Positions 13,701-24,893 are shown, numbered from the stretch's first letter. The stretch is 56,775 nt of DNA from Corynebacterium sp. MSK297 (GCF_030232885.1 NZ_JASPGD010000011.1:1-56775), one strand, 5' to 3'. Numbers and translations are program-made. The notes: generated by a model not told the origin, from the sequence alone.

Positions 13701-14729
13701 ATGGTCAAATTTGTAGATGTCGACAACATGGCACGCTGGATCCAGCGCGAAGGTGTCGAAAAGATCATCACCGGTATGGTCGGCTACTTGGAGAAGGATT
13801 ACGCCGAGTGGGAGCGTTTCGACCTCATCCCTCGCGTTGCTAGCCACACCCCGTTTGGCGTCATCGAGCTGATGCCGACGTCGAACGGCGAAGAATACTC
13901 CTTCAAGTACGTCAACGGTCACCCATCCAACCCGGCACGTGGTTTCCAGACTGTTACCGCGTACGGTATGCTTGCCGACGTCGACAATGGTTATCCAACC
14001 TTTTTGTCGGAAATGACGCTGCTAACTGCACTGCGCACCGCAGCCGTTTCTTCCATGGTGGCCAAGACGCTGGCACGCCCGGATTCCAAGACCATGGCCA
14101 TGATCGGTGCAGGTTCGCAGGCTGAATTCCAAGCACTTGGCTTCCGCGGCAATTTGGGCATCGAAGACATCCGTATCTACGACGTAGACCCTGAGGCCTT
14201 GGAGAAGGTTCGCCGTAACCTGGAGCCACTGGGCTTCAACATCACTGTCTGCTCCAGCACCGAAGAAGCCGTCGAGGGTGCCGACATCATCACCACCTGC
14301 ACCGCGGATAAGGCACAAAACCAGATTCTGGGCACCCAGCACGTCAAGCCGGGAGTACACATCAACGCCGTTGGAGGCGACTGCCCTGGCAAGACCGAGT
14401 TGGTAGAAGACATCCTGGATATGTCCACCGTCTTCGTCGAACTGCCTGAGCAGACCCGCATCGAAGGCGAGATCCAGCAGAAGCCAGACGACTACGAGGT
14501 TGTTGAGTTCTGGAAGGTCATCACCGGCAAGGAAAAGGGCCGTTCTTCCGATGAGGAGATCACCTTGTTCGATTCCGTCGGTTTCGCCATCAATGATTTC
14601 TCTGCTCTGCGTTACCTCCGCGATGATGTCGCCGGTACCGAGCTCGAGACCGACATTGACTTAATCGCCAACCCAGAGGATCCAAAGGATCTCTTCTCGC
14701 TGGTCGCAGAAGTTCCTTCCCTGGTCTAA
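13701..14729 (+). CDS. ocd: Ornithine cyclodeaminase
   Basis: NAD-dependent conversion of ornithine to proline with release of ammonia. The ATG at 13701 has AAAGGAG 12 bp upstream, giving 342 residues. The family blocks are all there: FKYVNGHPSNPARG, EMTLLTALRTAAVSSM, the Rossmann loop IGAGSQAEFQALGF (residues about 134-147), and the catalytic Asp region GGDCPGKTEL. The C-terminal DFSALRYLRD is typical of true cyclodeaminase rather than alanine dehydrogenase or crystallin homologues. It lies about 100 bp after the permease, and next to an ornithine-making operon on the other strand. Ends in a shared terminator. Confidence 0.9.
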   Translation: MVKFVDVDNMARWIQREGVEKIITGMVGYLEKDYAEWERFDLIPRVASHTPFGVIELMPTSNGEEYSFKYVNGHPSNPARGFQTVTAYGMLADVDNGYPTFLSEMTLLTALRTAAVSSMVAKTLARPDSKTMAMIGAGSQAEFQALGFRGNLGIEDIRIYDVDPEALEKVRRNLEPLGFNITVCSSTEEAVEGADIITTCTADKAQNQILGTQHVKPGVHINAVGGDCPGKTELVEDILDMSTVFVELPEQTRIEGEIQQKPDDYEVVEFWKVITGKEKGRSSDEEITLFDSVGFAINDFSALRYLRDDVAGTELETDIDLIANPEDPKDLFSLVAEVPSLV

Positions 14730-14846
14730 GCTTTCGTCGGCTGGCCGGGAGGGCTCCAGGGCTGCGAAGGACCTGGCGCCAAGGGCCGCGGGCCACGGGC
14801 AGGATCTTGGGCGAGAACCGGGCACGAATGCAGAAATTACGACCAG

Positions 14847-14898
14847 TTTTACAAATAGTGGCTTAAAAGTAGGCAGTTTTTGACCACTATTTGTAAAA
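14847..14898. repeat. Perfect 15-bp inverted repeat downstream of ocd
   Basis: TTTTACAAATAGTGG (14847-14861) pairs exactly with 14884-14898 around a 22-base loop. It lies between the converging ocd and pheT genes, just before a separate terminator hairpin. It could be an mRNA hairpin, an operator or a remnant of a small inserted element. Confidence 0.7.
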
Positions 14899-14900
14899 GA

Positions 14901-14930
14901 GCGCCCTACCGCACGGTAGGGCGCATTTTT
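14901..14930. terminator. Bidirectional terminator between ocd and pheT
   Basis: GCGCCCTACCG (14901-14911) pairs with CGGTAGGGCGC (14914-14924), an 11-bp GC-rich stem. The + strand continues with ATTTTT; read the other way it continues with TCTTTTAC. It therefore suits both converging transcripts. Confidence 0.85.
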
Positions 14931-15034
14931 AATGCTCAACGAGCCTGGCGACTGCAGGCAACCCCGCTAGAGCACAAGGAAGCTCGGCGAGGCAGCGAAC
15001 CGAACTGTCCATATCCTGCCAAGGCCAAACAAGT

Positions 15035-17539
15035 TTAGGCACGCATGTGCGCACCCAGCTCCACTCGTGCTTTCTCCGCAGCTTGTACACGGTATTCATT
15101 AACCTCTTCGTCGGTCAGTGTCCGGTCAGCAGCACGGAATATCAGGTTAAAAGCTAGCGATTTCTTGTCAGCTCCAACCTGCTCACCGCGGAAAACATCG
15201 AACAGTTCCACGGACTCCAGCAACTCACCAGCCGCGGATTCGACAACCCGTCGCACAGTCTCGGCCGGAACCTCGTCGTCGACGACCAGTGCCAAATCTT
15301 GGTGCAAAGCAGGAAATGCCGACAACCGTGGTGCCGGGAAAGACTCATCCAACGGCAATGCGGAAAGATTCAATTCCATAGCGCACGTACGCGCCGGTAA
15401 TCCGAGAGCCTCGACAACCTGTGGGTGCAACTCACCGGCGTGACCGACCACGGTGCCCGCAACGCTCAGCTGCGCGCAGCGTCCCGGGTGCCACGGCAAA
15501 TATTCTGCGTTCGCAATTTCGAGTTCTACGCCACAGGCCCGCGCCACAATGCGCGCAGATTCGATCGCGTCTGCATAGGTGTAGTGCCGACCACTGCCCC
15601 ACGGCCCAGTAAATTCCTGCTCACCTGAACCAACGGTTACCACGTACAACGGCTGACGCGGCAAACTATCGACGACACTCGCCACGGTGGCATCATCTGG
15701 CCGGTCGGCAACCAACGGCATTGGCGTGTAATCCGCAGAAGCAAAGCTCACCTGCTGGAGGCCAAACAAAGCAACCGAGTCACGGCCCCGGGCGACATTG
15801 CGGCGTACCGCATCCAGCATTGATGGCAACAACGTGGTGCCTAAAACTGCGTGGTCGGATTCCAACGGGTTCTGTACCGCAACGGTATTCCGGCGTGGAT
15901 CGTCAGCGGCCAATCCCCAAATATCGAAGGTGTCGTTGGCGATAAACGGCGTCGGCAAGATCTCCGCATAACCGGAATACGCCAAAGCATGGCCAACTGC
16001 GCGGCGACGTTTTTGTGCGGGGTTCAAGCCACGGCCCGCCGAAGGCGTCGGCAAGATCGTCGGAATATCTTCCAGCCCTTCTAGGCGCAAGACTTCTTCC
16101 ACCAGATCGACTGCAACCCCGAGATCAGAACGCCAGGTTGGTGCAGTCACACGTAATTGGTCCCCATCCTTGACGACGTCCGCGCCGATTTCCTCCAAAC
16201 GGCTGATAACGGCCTGTTCGGGGTAGTCGACGCCAGCGATCCGCGATGGGAAACTCACATGCATGGAAATTTCCGGCCTGGTAGGAACATCCCCGTGCAC
16301 AGTACGGGTGGCTTCTATGGTGCCGCCAGCGATATCTGCAAGCAGCACGCAAGCCAGATCGAGGCTCACCTCAACCAGTGCCGGGTCGACACCTCGTTCA
16401 AAACGACGGGATGCTTCCGACGACAACTTGTGCCGACGCGAAGTGCGAGCCACGGTGATCGGATCCCAGTTTGCAGCCTCGAAGTAGACGTCGGTGGTCG
16501 TATCACTGATTTCTGAAGTGGTTCCACCCATCACTCCAGCCATGGACTGAATTCCAGAATCGTCGCAGATCACAACGTCTTCCGCATTCAGGGTACGGTT
16601 GACGTGATCAAGCGTCTCAAACTTCTCGCCTTCCTCTGCGCGGCGTACGGTAAGCCCGCCCTGAATCTTGCCCGCGTCGAAAGCGTGCATCGGCTGCCCC
16701 AACAGCAACATCAAGTAGTTCGTGATGTCCGTGGCGGCGTTGACCGGGCGCTGTCCGGAAAGCATCAATTCGCGCTGCATCCACCATGGTGACTGCGCAG
16801 TCGGGTCAATCCCAACGACTTTGCGTAGACCAAAACGGCGGGTCTTGGTCTCCTCGGCGATGTTGACAGACAGGGTTTCGCCGTCGGCAGCAGGTACGCC
16901 GTCGATGTTCAACCCTGCAACAGTAGGGTCGACTGCGGGATCAACATACTTCAGATCAAACGCCGAGGCGATTTCGCGGGACAATCCACGAGCGGACAGC
17001 GCATAACCACGGTCCGGAGTGATGTTGACATCAAAGATGACATCATCCAAGCCCAAATAACCACGGGCATCCTCGCCTGGGTCACCGGCATCAGCCGGGA
17101 GAGTCAGAATGCCGTCAGATTTATCGGTGAGACCCAGCTCAGCCACCGAGCAAATCATGCCGCGAGACATTTTTCCGTAGGTCTTACGCTCGCCGATGGC
17201 AAAACCACCCGGTAGCACGGTTCCGGGAAGCGCGATAACCACGAGATCACCTTCCGCGAAGTTGCGCGCACCGCAGATAATTCCCTGCATCTCGCCGGTG
17301 CCATTGGCCTTGCCAACATTGACTTGGCAATAACGGATGGGCTTTTTAAACTCGGTCAGCTCTTCGATTTCTTCTACCCGCCCGAATACCAATGGGCCGG
17401 TGGTTTCTTCGATTGCCTCGTAGCCTTCGGTTTCGAATCCAACGCGGACGTAACCGCCGTCAAAATCGGCCGGGCTGACGGCCCACTCCGGGTTGTGCTG
17501 GTTGAGTAGACGGGTAACCCAGTTCTGGGTGATCAACAT
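15035..17539 (-). CDS. pheT: Phenylalanyl-tRNA synthetase beta subunit
   Basis: Large subunit of the alpha2-beta2 enzyme charging tRNA-Phe; carries the editing B3/B4 domain and tRNA anticodon-binding ferredoxin-like domain. 834 residues, normal length. An N-terminal OB-fold tRNA-binding domain (residues about 45-160, CQVNVGKANG), the B3/B4 and B5 regions, and the C-terminal FDX-ACB domain (SAFPALHQDLALVVDDEVP) can be followed in order. It begins 29 bp after pheS, same strand. In related genomes argC follows directly; here three + strand genes intervene. Confidence 0.97.
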   Translation of the reverse strand: MLITQNWVTRLLNQHNPEWAVSPADFDGGYVRVGFETEGYEAIEETTGPLVFGRVEEIEELTEFKKPIRYCQVNVGKANGTGEMQGIICGARNFAEGDLVVIALPGTVLPGGFAIGERKTYGKMSRGMICSVAELGLTDKSDGILTLPADAGDPGEDARGYLGLDDVIFDVNITPDRGYALSARGLSREIASAFDLKYVDPAVDPTVAGLNIDGVPAADGETLSVNIAEETKTRRFGLRKVVGIDPTAQSPWWMQRELMLSGQRPVNAATDITNYLMLLLGQPMHAFDAGKIQGGLTVRRAEEGEKFETLDHVNRTLNAEDVVICDDSGIQSMAGVMGGTTSEISDTTTDVYFEAANWDPITVARTSRRHKLSSEASRRFERGVDPALVEVSLDLACVLLADIAGGTIEATRTVHGDVPTRPEISMHVSFPSRIAGVDYPEQAVISRLEEIGADVVKDGDQLRVTAPTWRSDLGVAVDLVEEVLRLEGLEDIPTILPTPSAGRGLNPAQKRRRAVGHALAYSGYAEILPTPFIANDTFDIWGLAADDPRRNTVAVQNPLESDHAVLGTTLLPSMLDAVRRNVARGRDSVALFGLQQVSFASADYTPMPLVADRPDDATVASVVDSLPRQPLYVVTVGSGEQEFTGPWGSGRHYTYADAIESARIVARACGVELEIANAEYLPWHPGRCAQLSVAGTVVGHAGELHPQVVEALGLPARTCAMELNLSALPLDESFPAPRLSAFPALHQDLALVVDDEVPAETVRRVVESAAGELLESVELFDVFRGEQVGADKKSLAFNLIFRAADRTLTDEEVNEYRVQAAEKARVELGAHMRA

Positions 17540-17568
17540 AGTTGCGGCTCCTTATTCTGGGTTGGTAC

Positions 17569-18711
<1,143 letters not shown>

Positions 18712-18790
18712 TTATGACACAACCGTTAGCGGCATCTGTTTTATGTATGCAGCCTGTCCGCTCACTCTAAAAGAGGCAACACCCCATCCG

Positions 18791-19612
18791 CTAGAGGGCC
18801 CGCTTCTGCGCTTTCGCAGATTCGTATAGGCAAATTGATGCCGCTGTCGCCAAGTTCAGCGATTCTGCGTTCCCACGAATTGGGATGGACACGCGGTGGT
18901 CAGCTCGGCCTGCGACGTCGTCAGAAAGTCCGTGGGCTTCATTGCCCAGCAACCACGCTGTAGGTTTTACCAACATGCCGGTTTCTTCTGCTTTTTCTAG
19001 GCTGATCTCGCCATCGGCAGCCGTAGCGAGGATCTGCAGATTGGCAGCGCGCAACTGGCCTAGCACGTCATTGATTCCTGTCTCGCGAGCAACCGGAGTA
19101 TGAAATAGCGAACCAGCGGAGGCCCGCGCGACCTTGTTAGAGTGCGGATCGACGGTGTTTCCCGCAAACACGACGCCATCTGCTCCGAGGGCATCCGAGA
19201 CGCGAATCAATGTGCCCGCGTTGCCGGGTTCGGAGGTTTCTACCGGAACCGTCAGCAATCTGGGTGCGGACTTGATGATCTTGCCAGCGCTAAACATCAC
19301 CGGCAAGCACACGGCAAAAATACCGGGAGTGGTGGTGGTTTCTGATAGCAGATTGGCGGCACCGTCGGTGATGGGATGGATATAGACGTCCATAAACCCA
19401 GCGGTGGTCACGATGTGCGCGAAGCGCTTCGCCGCAGATTCGGTAACAAACACGTCAGTAGCCGCACCCGTCGAAACTGCAGCATCTACCGCATTTTCTC
19501 CCTCAATAAGGAAGCGTTGTTCCTTTTTGCGGGCGGCTGCACGGTGCAGTTTTGCAGCGCGAGATACGCGTGGGGTGCGCTCTGTAAACGGCTCAGAGAA
19601 ATCTAGCGTCAT
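18791..19612 (-). CDS. TrmH/SpoU-family RNA 2'-O-methyltransferase
   Basis: SAM-dependent ribose methylation of rRNA or tRNA. An N-terminal substrate-binding domain (FLIEGENAVDAAV) is followed by a SPOUT knot domain with the three SpoU motifs: NAGTLIRVSDALGADGV, LLGNEAHGLSDDV and IPIRGNAESLNLATAASICL. The start at 19612 (MTLDFSEPFT) gives 273 residues; no strong ribosome binding site is visible, and a TTG 19 codons upstream is the alternative. It follows rplT on the same strand beyond a terminator, the usual actinobacterial position. The target nucleotide cannot be inferred. Confidence 0.9.
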   Translation of the reverse strand: MTLDFSEPFTERTPRVSRAAKLHRAAARKKEQRFLIEGENAVDAAVSTGAATDVFVTESAAKRFAHIVTTAGFMDVYIHPITDGAANLLSETTTTPGIFAVCLPVMFSAGKIIKSAPRLLTVPVETSEPGNAGTLIRVSDALGADGVVFAGNTVDPHSNKVARASAGSLFHTPVARETGINDVLGQLRAANLQILATAADGEISLEKAEETGMLVKPTAWLLGNEAHGLSDDVAGRADHRVSIPIRGNAESLNLATAASICLYESAKAQKRAL

Positions 19613-19670
19613 GGTGGCTAAGTCTACGGGAACAGCCTCGCGGATTCTAAGGCGGTGTGAGCACAGCAAA

Positions 19671-19697
19671 ACGCCCCCGGAATCTTTCCGAGGGCGT
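19671..19697 (-). terminator. Terminator after rplT
   Basis: An 11-bp stem (19671-19681 with 19687-19697, one G-T pair) and five-base loop, followed on the minus strand by TTTT. It sits 31 bp after the rplT stop and ends the infC-rpmI-rplT transcript. Confidence 0.8.
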
Positions 19698-19728
19698 GCG
19701 ACGCATACGTACGGTATTGCGCGGGAAA

Positions 19729-20112
19729 TTAAACCTTTGCTGGTGCGTTGACGTCTGCAGGCAGTGCGGACTTGGCAGCCTCACACAATGCGGAGAAGGT
19801 GTCGAAATCATTGACGGCCAACTCTGCGAGCATCTTACGGTCAACCTCGATCTCGGCCAGACGCAGTCCGTGGATCAGACGGTTGTAGGTGATGTCGTTT
19901 ATGCGGGCTGCAGCGTTGATGCGCTGGATCCACAACTTGCGGAATTCGGACTTACGCGCGCGACGGTCGCGGTAAGCGTAAGTCATGGAGTGCAGCCACT
20001 GCTCTTTCGCTACGCGGTAGCGGCGAGAGCGCTGACCCCGGTAGCCCTTAGCGGACTTCAGGATAGTGCGACGCTTCTTCTTGGCGTTAACGGACCGCTT
20101 TACTCGTGCCAC
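19729..20112 (-). CDS. rplT: Ribosomal protein bL20
   Basis: Large-subunit protein that binds 23S rRNA early in assembly; 127 residues. The basic N-terminus ([18 protein letters not shown]) and globular part with [16 protein letters not shown] are canonical. In several bacteria L20 also represses its own operon by binding the leader mRNA. It is 58 bp downstream of rpmI. Confidence 0.98.
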   Translation of the reverse strand: MARVKRSVNAKKKRRTILKSAKGYRGQRSRRYRVAKEQWLHSMTYAYRDRRARKSEFRKLWIQRINAAARINDITYNRLIHGLRLAEIEVDRKMLAELAVNDFDTFSALCEAAKSALPADVNAPAKV

Positions 20113-20170
20113 GGTGAAACTTCCTTAAATCTTATTGTTGGTACTGATGTGGGATGAAACGAGCGGGCCT

Positions 20171-20365
20171 TTAGGCCTTGCCAAGCAAACGCTTGATGCG
20201 TTTCTGATCAGACTGTGCAACGTCAACGTCACCCTTCAGGCGGCGGGTGCGCTTAGAAGGCTTGTGCTCCAGCAGGTGGCGACGATTCGCCTGCTCACGA
20301 CGCAATTTTCCGGAGCCAGTCTGCTTGAATCGCTTTGCTGTGCCCTTGTGGGTCTTCTGCTTCAT
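20171..20365 (-). CDS. rpmI: Ribosomal protein bL35
   Basis: 64-residue basic large-subunit protein; starts [20 protein letters not shown], the standard L35 N-terminus, and contains the conserved [16 protein letters not shown]. It lies between infC and rplT in the universal order, 32 bp after infC, and is most likely translated from the same mRNA. Confidence 0.98.
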   Translation of the reverse strand: MKQKTHKGTAKRFKQTGSGKLRREQANRRHLLEHKPSKRTRRLKGDVDVAQSDQKRIKRLLGKA

Positions 20366-20397
20366 GGAGTTTCCTTAATTCCTTAATTGACGGTTCG

Positions 20398-20919
20398 TTA
20401 TTTCTTGCCCTTGCGTACTGGACCAAGCACCATGGTCATGTTGCGACCATCCTGCTTCGGCTTAGCTTCCACCACGCCATATTCTTCGACGTCGTTGGCC
20501 AGCCGTTCCAGCAAGCGGAAACCAAGTTCAGGGCGCGACTGCTCACGACCGCGGAACATGATGGTTACCTTGACCTTGGAGCCCTTTTCCAGGAAGCGGA
20601 CAACATTGCCCTTTTTGGTCTCATAGTCATGGTCGTCGATCTTCGGACGGAGCTTTTGCTCCTTGACGACGGTCTGCTGCTGATTCTTCTTGGACTCACG
20701 GGCTTTTTGGGCTTGTTCATACTTGAACTTGCCGTAGTCCATGATCTTGGCGACAGGTGGCTTTGCCTTTGGGGCAACCTCAACTAGATCGAGATCGGCC
20801 TCGTAAGCAACCTTGCGGGCATCGTCGGTACGAACGACACCAACCTGCTCACCTTCAGGACCGATAAGACGGACTTCCGGTACTCGAATACGCTCATTGA
20901 TGCGAGCTTCAGCGCTGAT
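20398..20919 (-). CDS. infC: Translation initiation factor IF-3, starting at an ATC codon
   Basis: IF-3 binds the 30S subunit and checks the initiator tRNA-start codon pairing. The frame runs [20 protein letters not shown] at the N-terminus through the linker and C-terminal domain ([17 protein letters not shown]) to KGKK, 173 residues, full length. Upstream in frame there is a TAG stop only three codons before ATC, and no ATG, GTG or TTG lies in between; AGGAG lies 6 bp before the ATC. Initiation must therefore use this non-canonical codon, as in other bacteria where IF-3 limits its own synthesis by rejecting weak starts. An ATG-based prediction would begin at MDYGKF (20742) and lose the N-terminal domain. 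Confidence 0.95.
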   Translation of the reverse strand: MSAEARINERIRVPEVRLIGPEGEQVGVVRTDDARKVAYEADLDLVEVAPKAKPPVAKIMDYGKFKYEQAQKARESKKNQQQTVVKEQKLRPKIDDHDYETKKGNVVRFLEKGSKVKVTIMFRGREQSRPELGFRLLERLANDVEEYGVVEAKPKQDGRNMTMVLGPVRKGKK

Positions 20920-20984
20920 GTGTGACTCCTAAGTTCAAAAGGGGCGAATGAAACGTCTACCCTGCCACAATAGGAGTACTCCCC

Positions 20985-21040
20985 CGAGAAAAACACATAC
21001 CGGGACAGTCGGCATATGTTGCCGTGGTACCGGTATGTAC
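20985..21040 (-). promoter_or_regulatory. infC leader hairpin, possible attenuator
   Basis: ACATACCGG pairs with CCGGTATGT (21038-21030 with 21003-20995 on the minus strand) and is followed by GTTTTTC. This is a terminator-like structure about 75 bp before the infC start. In leaders of infC-rpmI-rplT operons such hairpins control read-through. It could alternatively terminate uvrA transcripts, 170 bp upstream. A second, shorter GTGG/CCAC hairpin lies around 21074-21092. Confidence 0.55.
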
Positions 21041-21208
21041 CTTTACCCGTAGCCAACCTAAGCAGCGGCATGAGGTGGGAGGAGACTCCACTTGTGACCT
21101 AAGTTCCTGGACGGAACCCTAGGTGGTAGTGCATTAGAACTTAGCATACGCACTGAGCCAACACAAATTGCGACAGGAAGCCCATCGCCGTTTTGTCTCA
21201 GCGCCGTT

Positions 21209-24052
21209 TTAAGCATTGAGTATCTCTGCCAAGAATTGCCCGGTATACGAAGCTTCCACTTGCGCCACATCTTCTGGGGTACCTTGCGCTACCACGGTGC
21301 CGCCACCGGAACCGCCTTCCGGCCCCATGTCTACGATCCAGTCCGCAGCCTTGATCACATCGAGATTATGCTCGATGATCAGCACGGAGTTGCCTTTATC
21401 CACCAGGCCTTGAATTACCAGCATCAAGCGGCGAATGTCTTCAAAGTGCAGCCCAGTCGTCGGCTCATCCAAAATATAAACGGTGCGTCCGTGCGAGCGC
21501 TTCTGCAACTCGGAGGCAAGCTTTACGCGCTGCGCCTCGCCACCGGATAACGTCGTTGCCGACTGTCCCAGGCGCACATAGCCCAGGCCGACGTCGACAA
21601 GCGTGTCCAGATAACGGTGGATCGACGTGATCGGCTCGAAGAACTCCGCGGCTTCGGAAATTGGCATATTCAGCACTTCGGCAATGTTTTTGCCCTTGTA
21701 GTGCACCTCCAGCGTCTCGCGATTATAGCGCGCACCGTGACACACCTCGCACGGCACGAACACGTCCGGGAGGAAGTTCATTTCGATCTTCAAGGTGCCC
21801 TCGCCCTGGCAGGCCTCACAGCGCCCACCCTTGACATTGAAAGAGAACCGGCCGGGCTTATAGCCGCGCACCTTGGCCTCTTGGGTTTCAGCAAACAGGT
21901 TGCGGATCTTATCGAATACACCGGTATAGGTCGCTGGGTTGGAACGCGGAGTTCGTCCAATCGGTGACTGATCCACCTGCACCATTTTGTCCAGGTTATC
22001 GATGCCTTCCACGCGCTTAGCTCGGCCGGGAACCTGGCGGGCTCGGTTGAGCTCGTTGGCCAAAGTCTTTGCCAAAATTCCGTTCACGACGGTGGATTTA
22101 CCGGAGCCGGAAACACCGGTAATACAGCACAAAACCCCCAGAGGGATGGTGACGTTGATGCCACGCAGGTTATTTTCTCGGGCACCGACGACAGTGAGCT
22201 GCCGCTCCTTATCAATGGGGCGGCGCGTCTCCGGAACCGCCAAAACCTTGCGACCGGACAGGTAATCACCGGTCAATGACCCAGAGCAATTCTCGATTCC
22301 CGCAGGCTCACCCTGGTAGACCACTTCACCACCGTATTCACCGGCGCGAGGCCCGATATCTACCATCCAGTCGGAGGCACGAATCGTGTCCTCATCGTGC
22401 TCTACGACGATCAACGTATTCCCCAAATCGCGCAGCCTTTGCAGCGTGGCAATCAAGCGATGATTATCACGTTGGTGCAAGCCGATCGACGGCTCGTCCA
22501 ACACGTACAACACACCGGCCAAACCTGCACCAATTTGTGTTGCCAGGCGAATGCGCTGTGCCTCGCCGCCAGAAAGGGTGGAAGCACCGCGATTGAGCGT
22601 CAGATAGGTCAGGCCGACGTCGACAAGAAATTGCAGGCGCGCTTGGATCTCTTTGAGCACGGCACCGGCAATGATTTCGTTGCGGTGATCCAGCTGCAGC
22701 GTATCCAGGAACTGCGTGGCTTCTTCGATTGGCAGCTCGGCCAGCCCGGCAATGGAGAGTTCACCGTGCGAAGTCGACGCCAACCGCACCGCGAGGATCT
22801 CCGGCTTGAGGCGCGTGCCTTTGCACTTCTTACACGGCACTTGGCGGGTATAAGCCATGAAACGGTCTTTTTGCGAATCGGATTCTGCGGTATCGAGCTT
22901 GCGCCGCACATAGCCTGCCGCACCCTCAAACGGTGCCGTCCAATCCCGCTGGCGCCCGTAACGGTTGCGGTAACGCACACGAACTTCAGTCTTCGTGCCG
23001 TTGACCAGAGCATCGCGCTGTTGCTTAGTAAGCTCCGAAAACGGTGTTTCTGGATCAAAATCCAGGGCCTTCGCCAAACCTTCGACCAATTTGATGAAAT
23101 AACGCTGGTTTGGGCTGGCGTACCACGGCTGAACAGACTTATTCGCCGGCGCATCCGGGTCCGGAATCAACAAATCCTGATCCACCTCATGGCGCGAGCC
23201 CAATCCATCGCAGGCCGGGCAGGCACCATACGGGGAGTTGAAAGAAAACGACCGCGGCTCGTACTCGTCGATCGTCAAAGCGTGCCCATTCGGGCAGGCG
23301 GATTTCTCAGAAAACATCCGGGTAGATTCTGGGTCATCCACAAAATCAATCGTGACCAGGCCGTCGGCAAGCCGCAAAGCCGTCTCGACCGAATCAGTCA
23401 GGCGTTGTTTCTGCGAAGCCTTAACCTGCAAACGGTCCACGATGACGTCGATATCGTGCTTGATCTGCTTTTTCAGCGTCGGCGGGTCACTGAGCTGATA
23501 GATTTCGCCGTCGATGCGAGCACGCGAAAACCCCTGCGCCGCGAGATCAGCAAACAGATCCACAAACTCGCCTTTTCGCGTGCGCACCACCGGTGCCAGC
23601 ACCTGAAACTTGGCTCTTTCTTCATGCTCAAGCACCTGGTCGACAATCATCTGCGTGGTTTGCCGCTCAATCACCGCGTCGCACGTAGGACAATGCGGGG
23701 TGCCCGCGCGCGAAAACAGCAAACGTAGGTAGTCATAAATTTCGGTAATGGTACCCACGGTGGAACGCGGGTTGTGGTTGGTTGATTTCTGGTCAATCGA
23801 GACCGCTGGCGATAGACCTTCGATGAATTCCACGTCCGGCTTGTCCATCTGCCCCAAAAACATCCGGGCATACGATGACAACGATTCCACGTAACGACGC
23901 TGTCCCTCGGCGAAGATGGTGTCGAACGCCAACGACGATTTACCCGAGCCAGACAGCCCGGTAAAAGCGATCATTGTATCGCGCGGCAAGTCAATATCCA
24001 CGCCCTTCAGGTTGTGTTCACGCGCACCTTTGACCACTAAACGGTCTGCCAC
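21209..24052 (-). CDS. uvrA: Excinuclease ABC subunit A
   Basis: DNA damage-recognition ATPase of nucleotide excision repair, working with UvrB (29998-32103). 947 residues from the GTG at 24052, where the family start [15 protein letters not shown] begins; another GTG at 24073 would add seven residues. Two ABC ATPase cores are visible: Walker [15 protein letters not shown] and [13 protein letters not shown], signature [12 protein letters not shown] and [12 protein letters not shown]. Zinc-binding CxxC pairs occur around [15 protein letters not shown] and CEACQGEG. I do not see a LexA-type box in the upstream 120 bp. Confidence 0.97.
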   Translation of the reverse strand: MADRLVVKGAREHNLKGVDIDLPRDTMIAFTGLSGSGKSSLAFDTIFAEGQRRYVESLSSYARMFLGQMDKPDVEFIEGLSPAVSIDQKSTNHNPRSTVGTITEIYDYLRLLFSRAGTPHCPTCDAVIERQTTQMIVDQVLEHEERAKFQVLAPVVRTRKGEFVDLFADLAAQGFSRARIDGEIYQLSDPPTLKKQIKHDIDVIVDRLQVKASQKQRLTDSVETALRLADGLVTIDFVDDPESTRMFSEKSACPNGHALTIDEYEPRSFSFNSPYGACPACDGLGSRHEVDQDLLIPDPDAPANKSVQPWYASPNQRYFIKLVEGLAKALDFDPETPFSELTKQQRDALVNGTKTEVRVRYRNRYGRQRDWTAPFEGAAGYVRRKLDTAESDSQKDRFMAYTRQVPCKKCKGTRLKPEILAVRLASTSHGELSIAGLAELPIEEATQFLDTLQLDHRNEIIAGAVLKEIQARLQFLVDVGLTYLTLNRGASTLSGGEAQRIRLATQIGAGLAGVLYVLDEPSIGLHQRDNHRLIATLQRLRDLGNTLIVVEHDEDTIRASDWMVDIGPRAGEYGGEVVYQGEPAGIENCSGSLTGDYLSGRKVLAVPETRRPIDKERQLTVVGARENNLRGINVTIPLGVLCCITGVSGSGKSTVVNGILAKTLANELNRARQVPGRAKRVEGIDNLDKMVQVDQSPIGRTPRSNPATYTGVFDKIRNLFAETQEAKVRGYKPGRFSFNVKGGRCEACQGEGTLKIEMNFLPDVFVPCEVCHGARYNRETLEVHYKGKNIAEVLNMPISEAAEFFEPITSIHRYLDTLVDVGLGYVRLGQSATTLSGGEAQRVKLASELQKRSHGRTVYILDEPTTGLHFEDIRRLMLVIQGLVDKGNSVLIIEHNLDVIKAADWIVDMGPEGGSGGGTVVAQGTPEDVAQVEASYTGQFLAEILNA

Positions 24053-24177
24053 GGAGCCACCAAGCCTTCCCACAAATTGAGCTGTAAAAACCGGTTTATA
24101 TAAGAATTAGACTCTTTAAAACTACCAGGACGCAGGCGAAAACAGCTATCTCAAGGAAGTATCCGTAAACTGTCGGT

Positions 24178-24777
24178 ATGAGCACTCTCGCGCTACATTC
24201 TTTATCCGTGTCCGAGATGGACAATCAGTGTTATTTTCTTGTCGACGGCGACCAAGCATTGTTGATCGACGCCGCCGACGATGCCGCGAAGTTGTTGGCA
24301 TTCGCGGAAGAACTCGGGGTCTCCATCACCGCCGTGTTGACGACTCATCGCCACTGGGACCACACCCGCGCCGTGGAAGAGGTAGTGAAAAAGACCGGTG
24401 CGAAACACTACGCGTCGCATCTGGATGCCCCGGCGATCCCAGGCGACATTGACGTCGAACTGCACCACGGTGATGTCGTGGAATTTGCAGGTGAAGAATA
24501 CCCGGTGATTATTTTGCGCGGTCACACTCCTGGTGGTGTTGCCTTGGCCGCTGCGATTGATGGGGTACCGAATTTGTTCGTCGGCGACTCGCTGTTCCCC
24601 GGTGGTTTGGGAAAGACAGATTCTGAGGGCGATTTTGTGCGTCTGTTCCACGACGTGAATGGACGTATCTTCGAGCAATATCCTGATGAAACCAAAGTCT
24701 GGCCAGGCCACGGAGACCCGACGACGTTGGGTGAAGAGCGCGGAAAATTGGAAGAATGGTGGGAACGCCGCTGGTAA
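24178..24777 (+). CDS. Metallo-beta-lactamase-fold hydrolase (GloB-like)
   Basis: 199-residue zinc hydrolase of the hydroxyacylglutathione hydrolase-like group. The metal motif THRHWDH (residues about 58-64) is intact, a further His lies in RGHTPGGV, the bridging Asp in VGDSLFPGG and the last His in VWPGHGDPT. Short members like this in actinobacteria probably act on thioesters of mycothiol or other thiols, but this is inference. Divergent from uvrA with a 125-bp shared upstream region. Confidence 0.88.
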   Translation: MSTLALHSLSVSEMDNQCYFLVDGDQALLIDAADDAAKLLAFAEELGVSITAVLTTHRHWDHTRAVEEVVKKTGAKHYASHLDAPAIPGDIDVELHHGDVVEFAGEEYPVIILRGHTPGGVALAAAIDGVPNLFVGDSLFPGGLGKTDSEGDFVRLFHDVNGRIFEQYPDETKVWPGHGDPTTLGEERGKLEEWWERRW

Positions 24778-24878
24778 GCCCATATGTGGGCAGCAATTAG
24801 GTAGTAACCGTCCGGCGCTGAGGCGCGATGCACCCGCACTGCTCGTCTTCGAATCGGCGAGGCTGCTAGCGGGTTTCT

Positions 24879-24893
24879 GTCAGTAATACTGAC
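24879..24893. promoter_or_regulatory. Perfect 15-bp palindrome upstream of the DoxX-like gene
   Basis: GTCAGTAATACTGAC is fully symmetric and lies 75 bp before the DoxX-like start, just upstream of a TAGAAT -10-like sequence. A candidate operator for an unknown regulator. Confidence 0.4.

Noticed and set aside
22397..23728. A 443-codon frame opposite uvrA
   Set aside because: It lies wholly antisense to a well-conserved gene and has no recognisable domain; long antisense frames are common in GC-rich coding DNA.
24074..24177. A LexA/SOS box between uvrA and the hydrolase gene
   Set aside because: No GAAC-N4-GTTC type sequence could be found.
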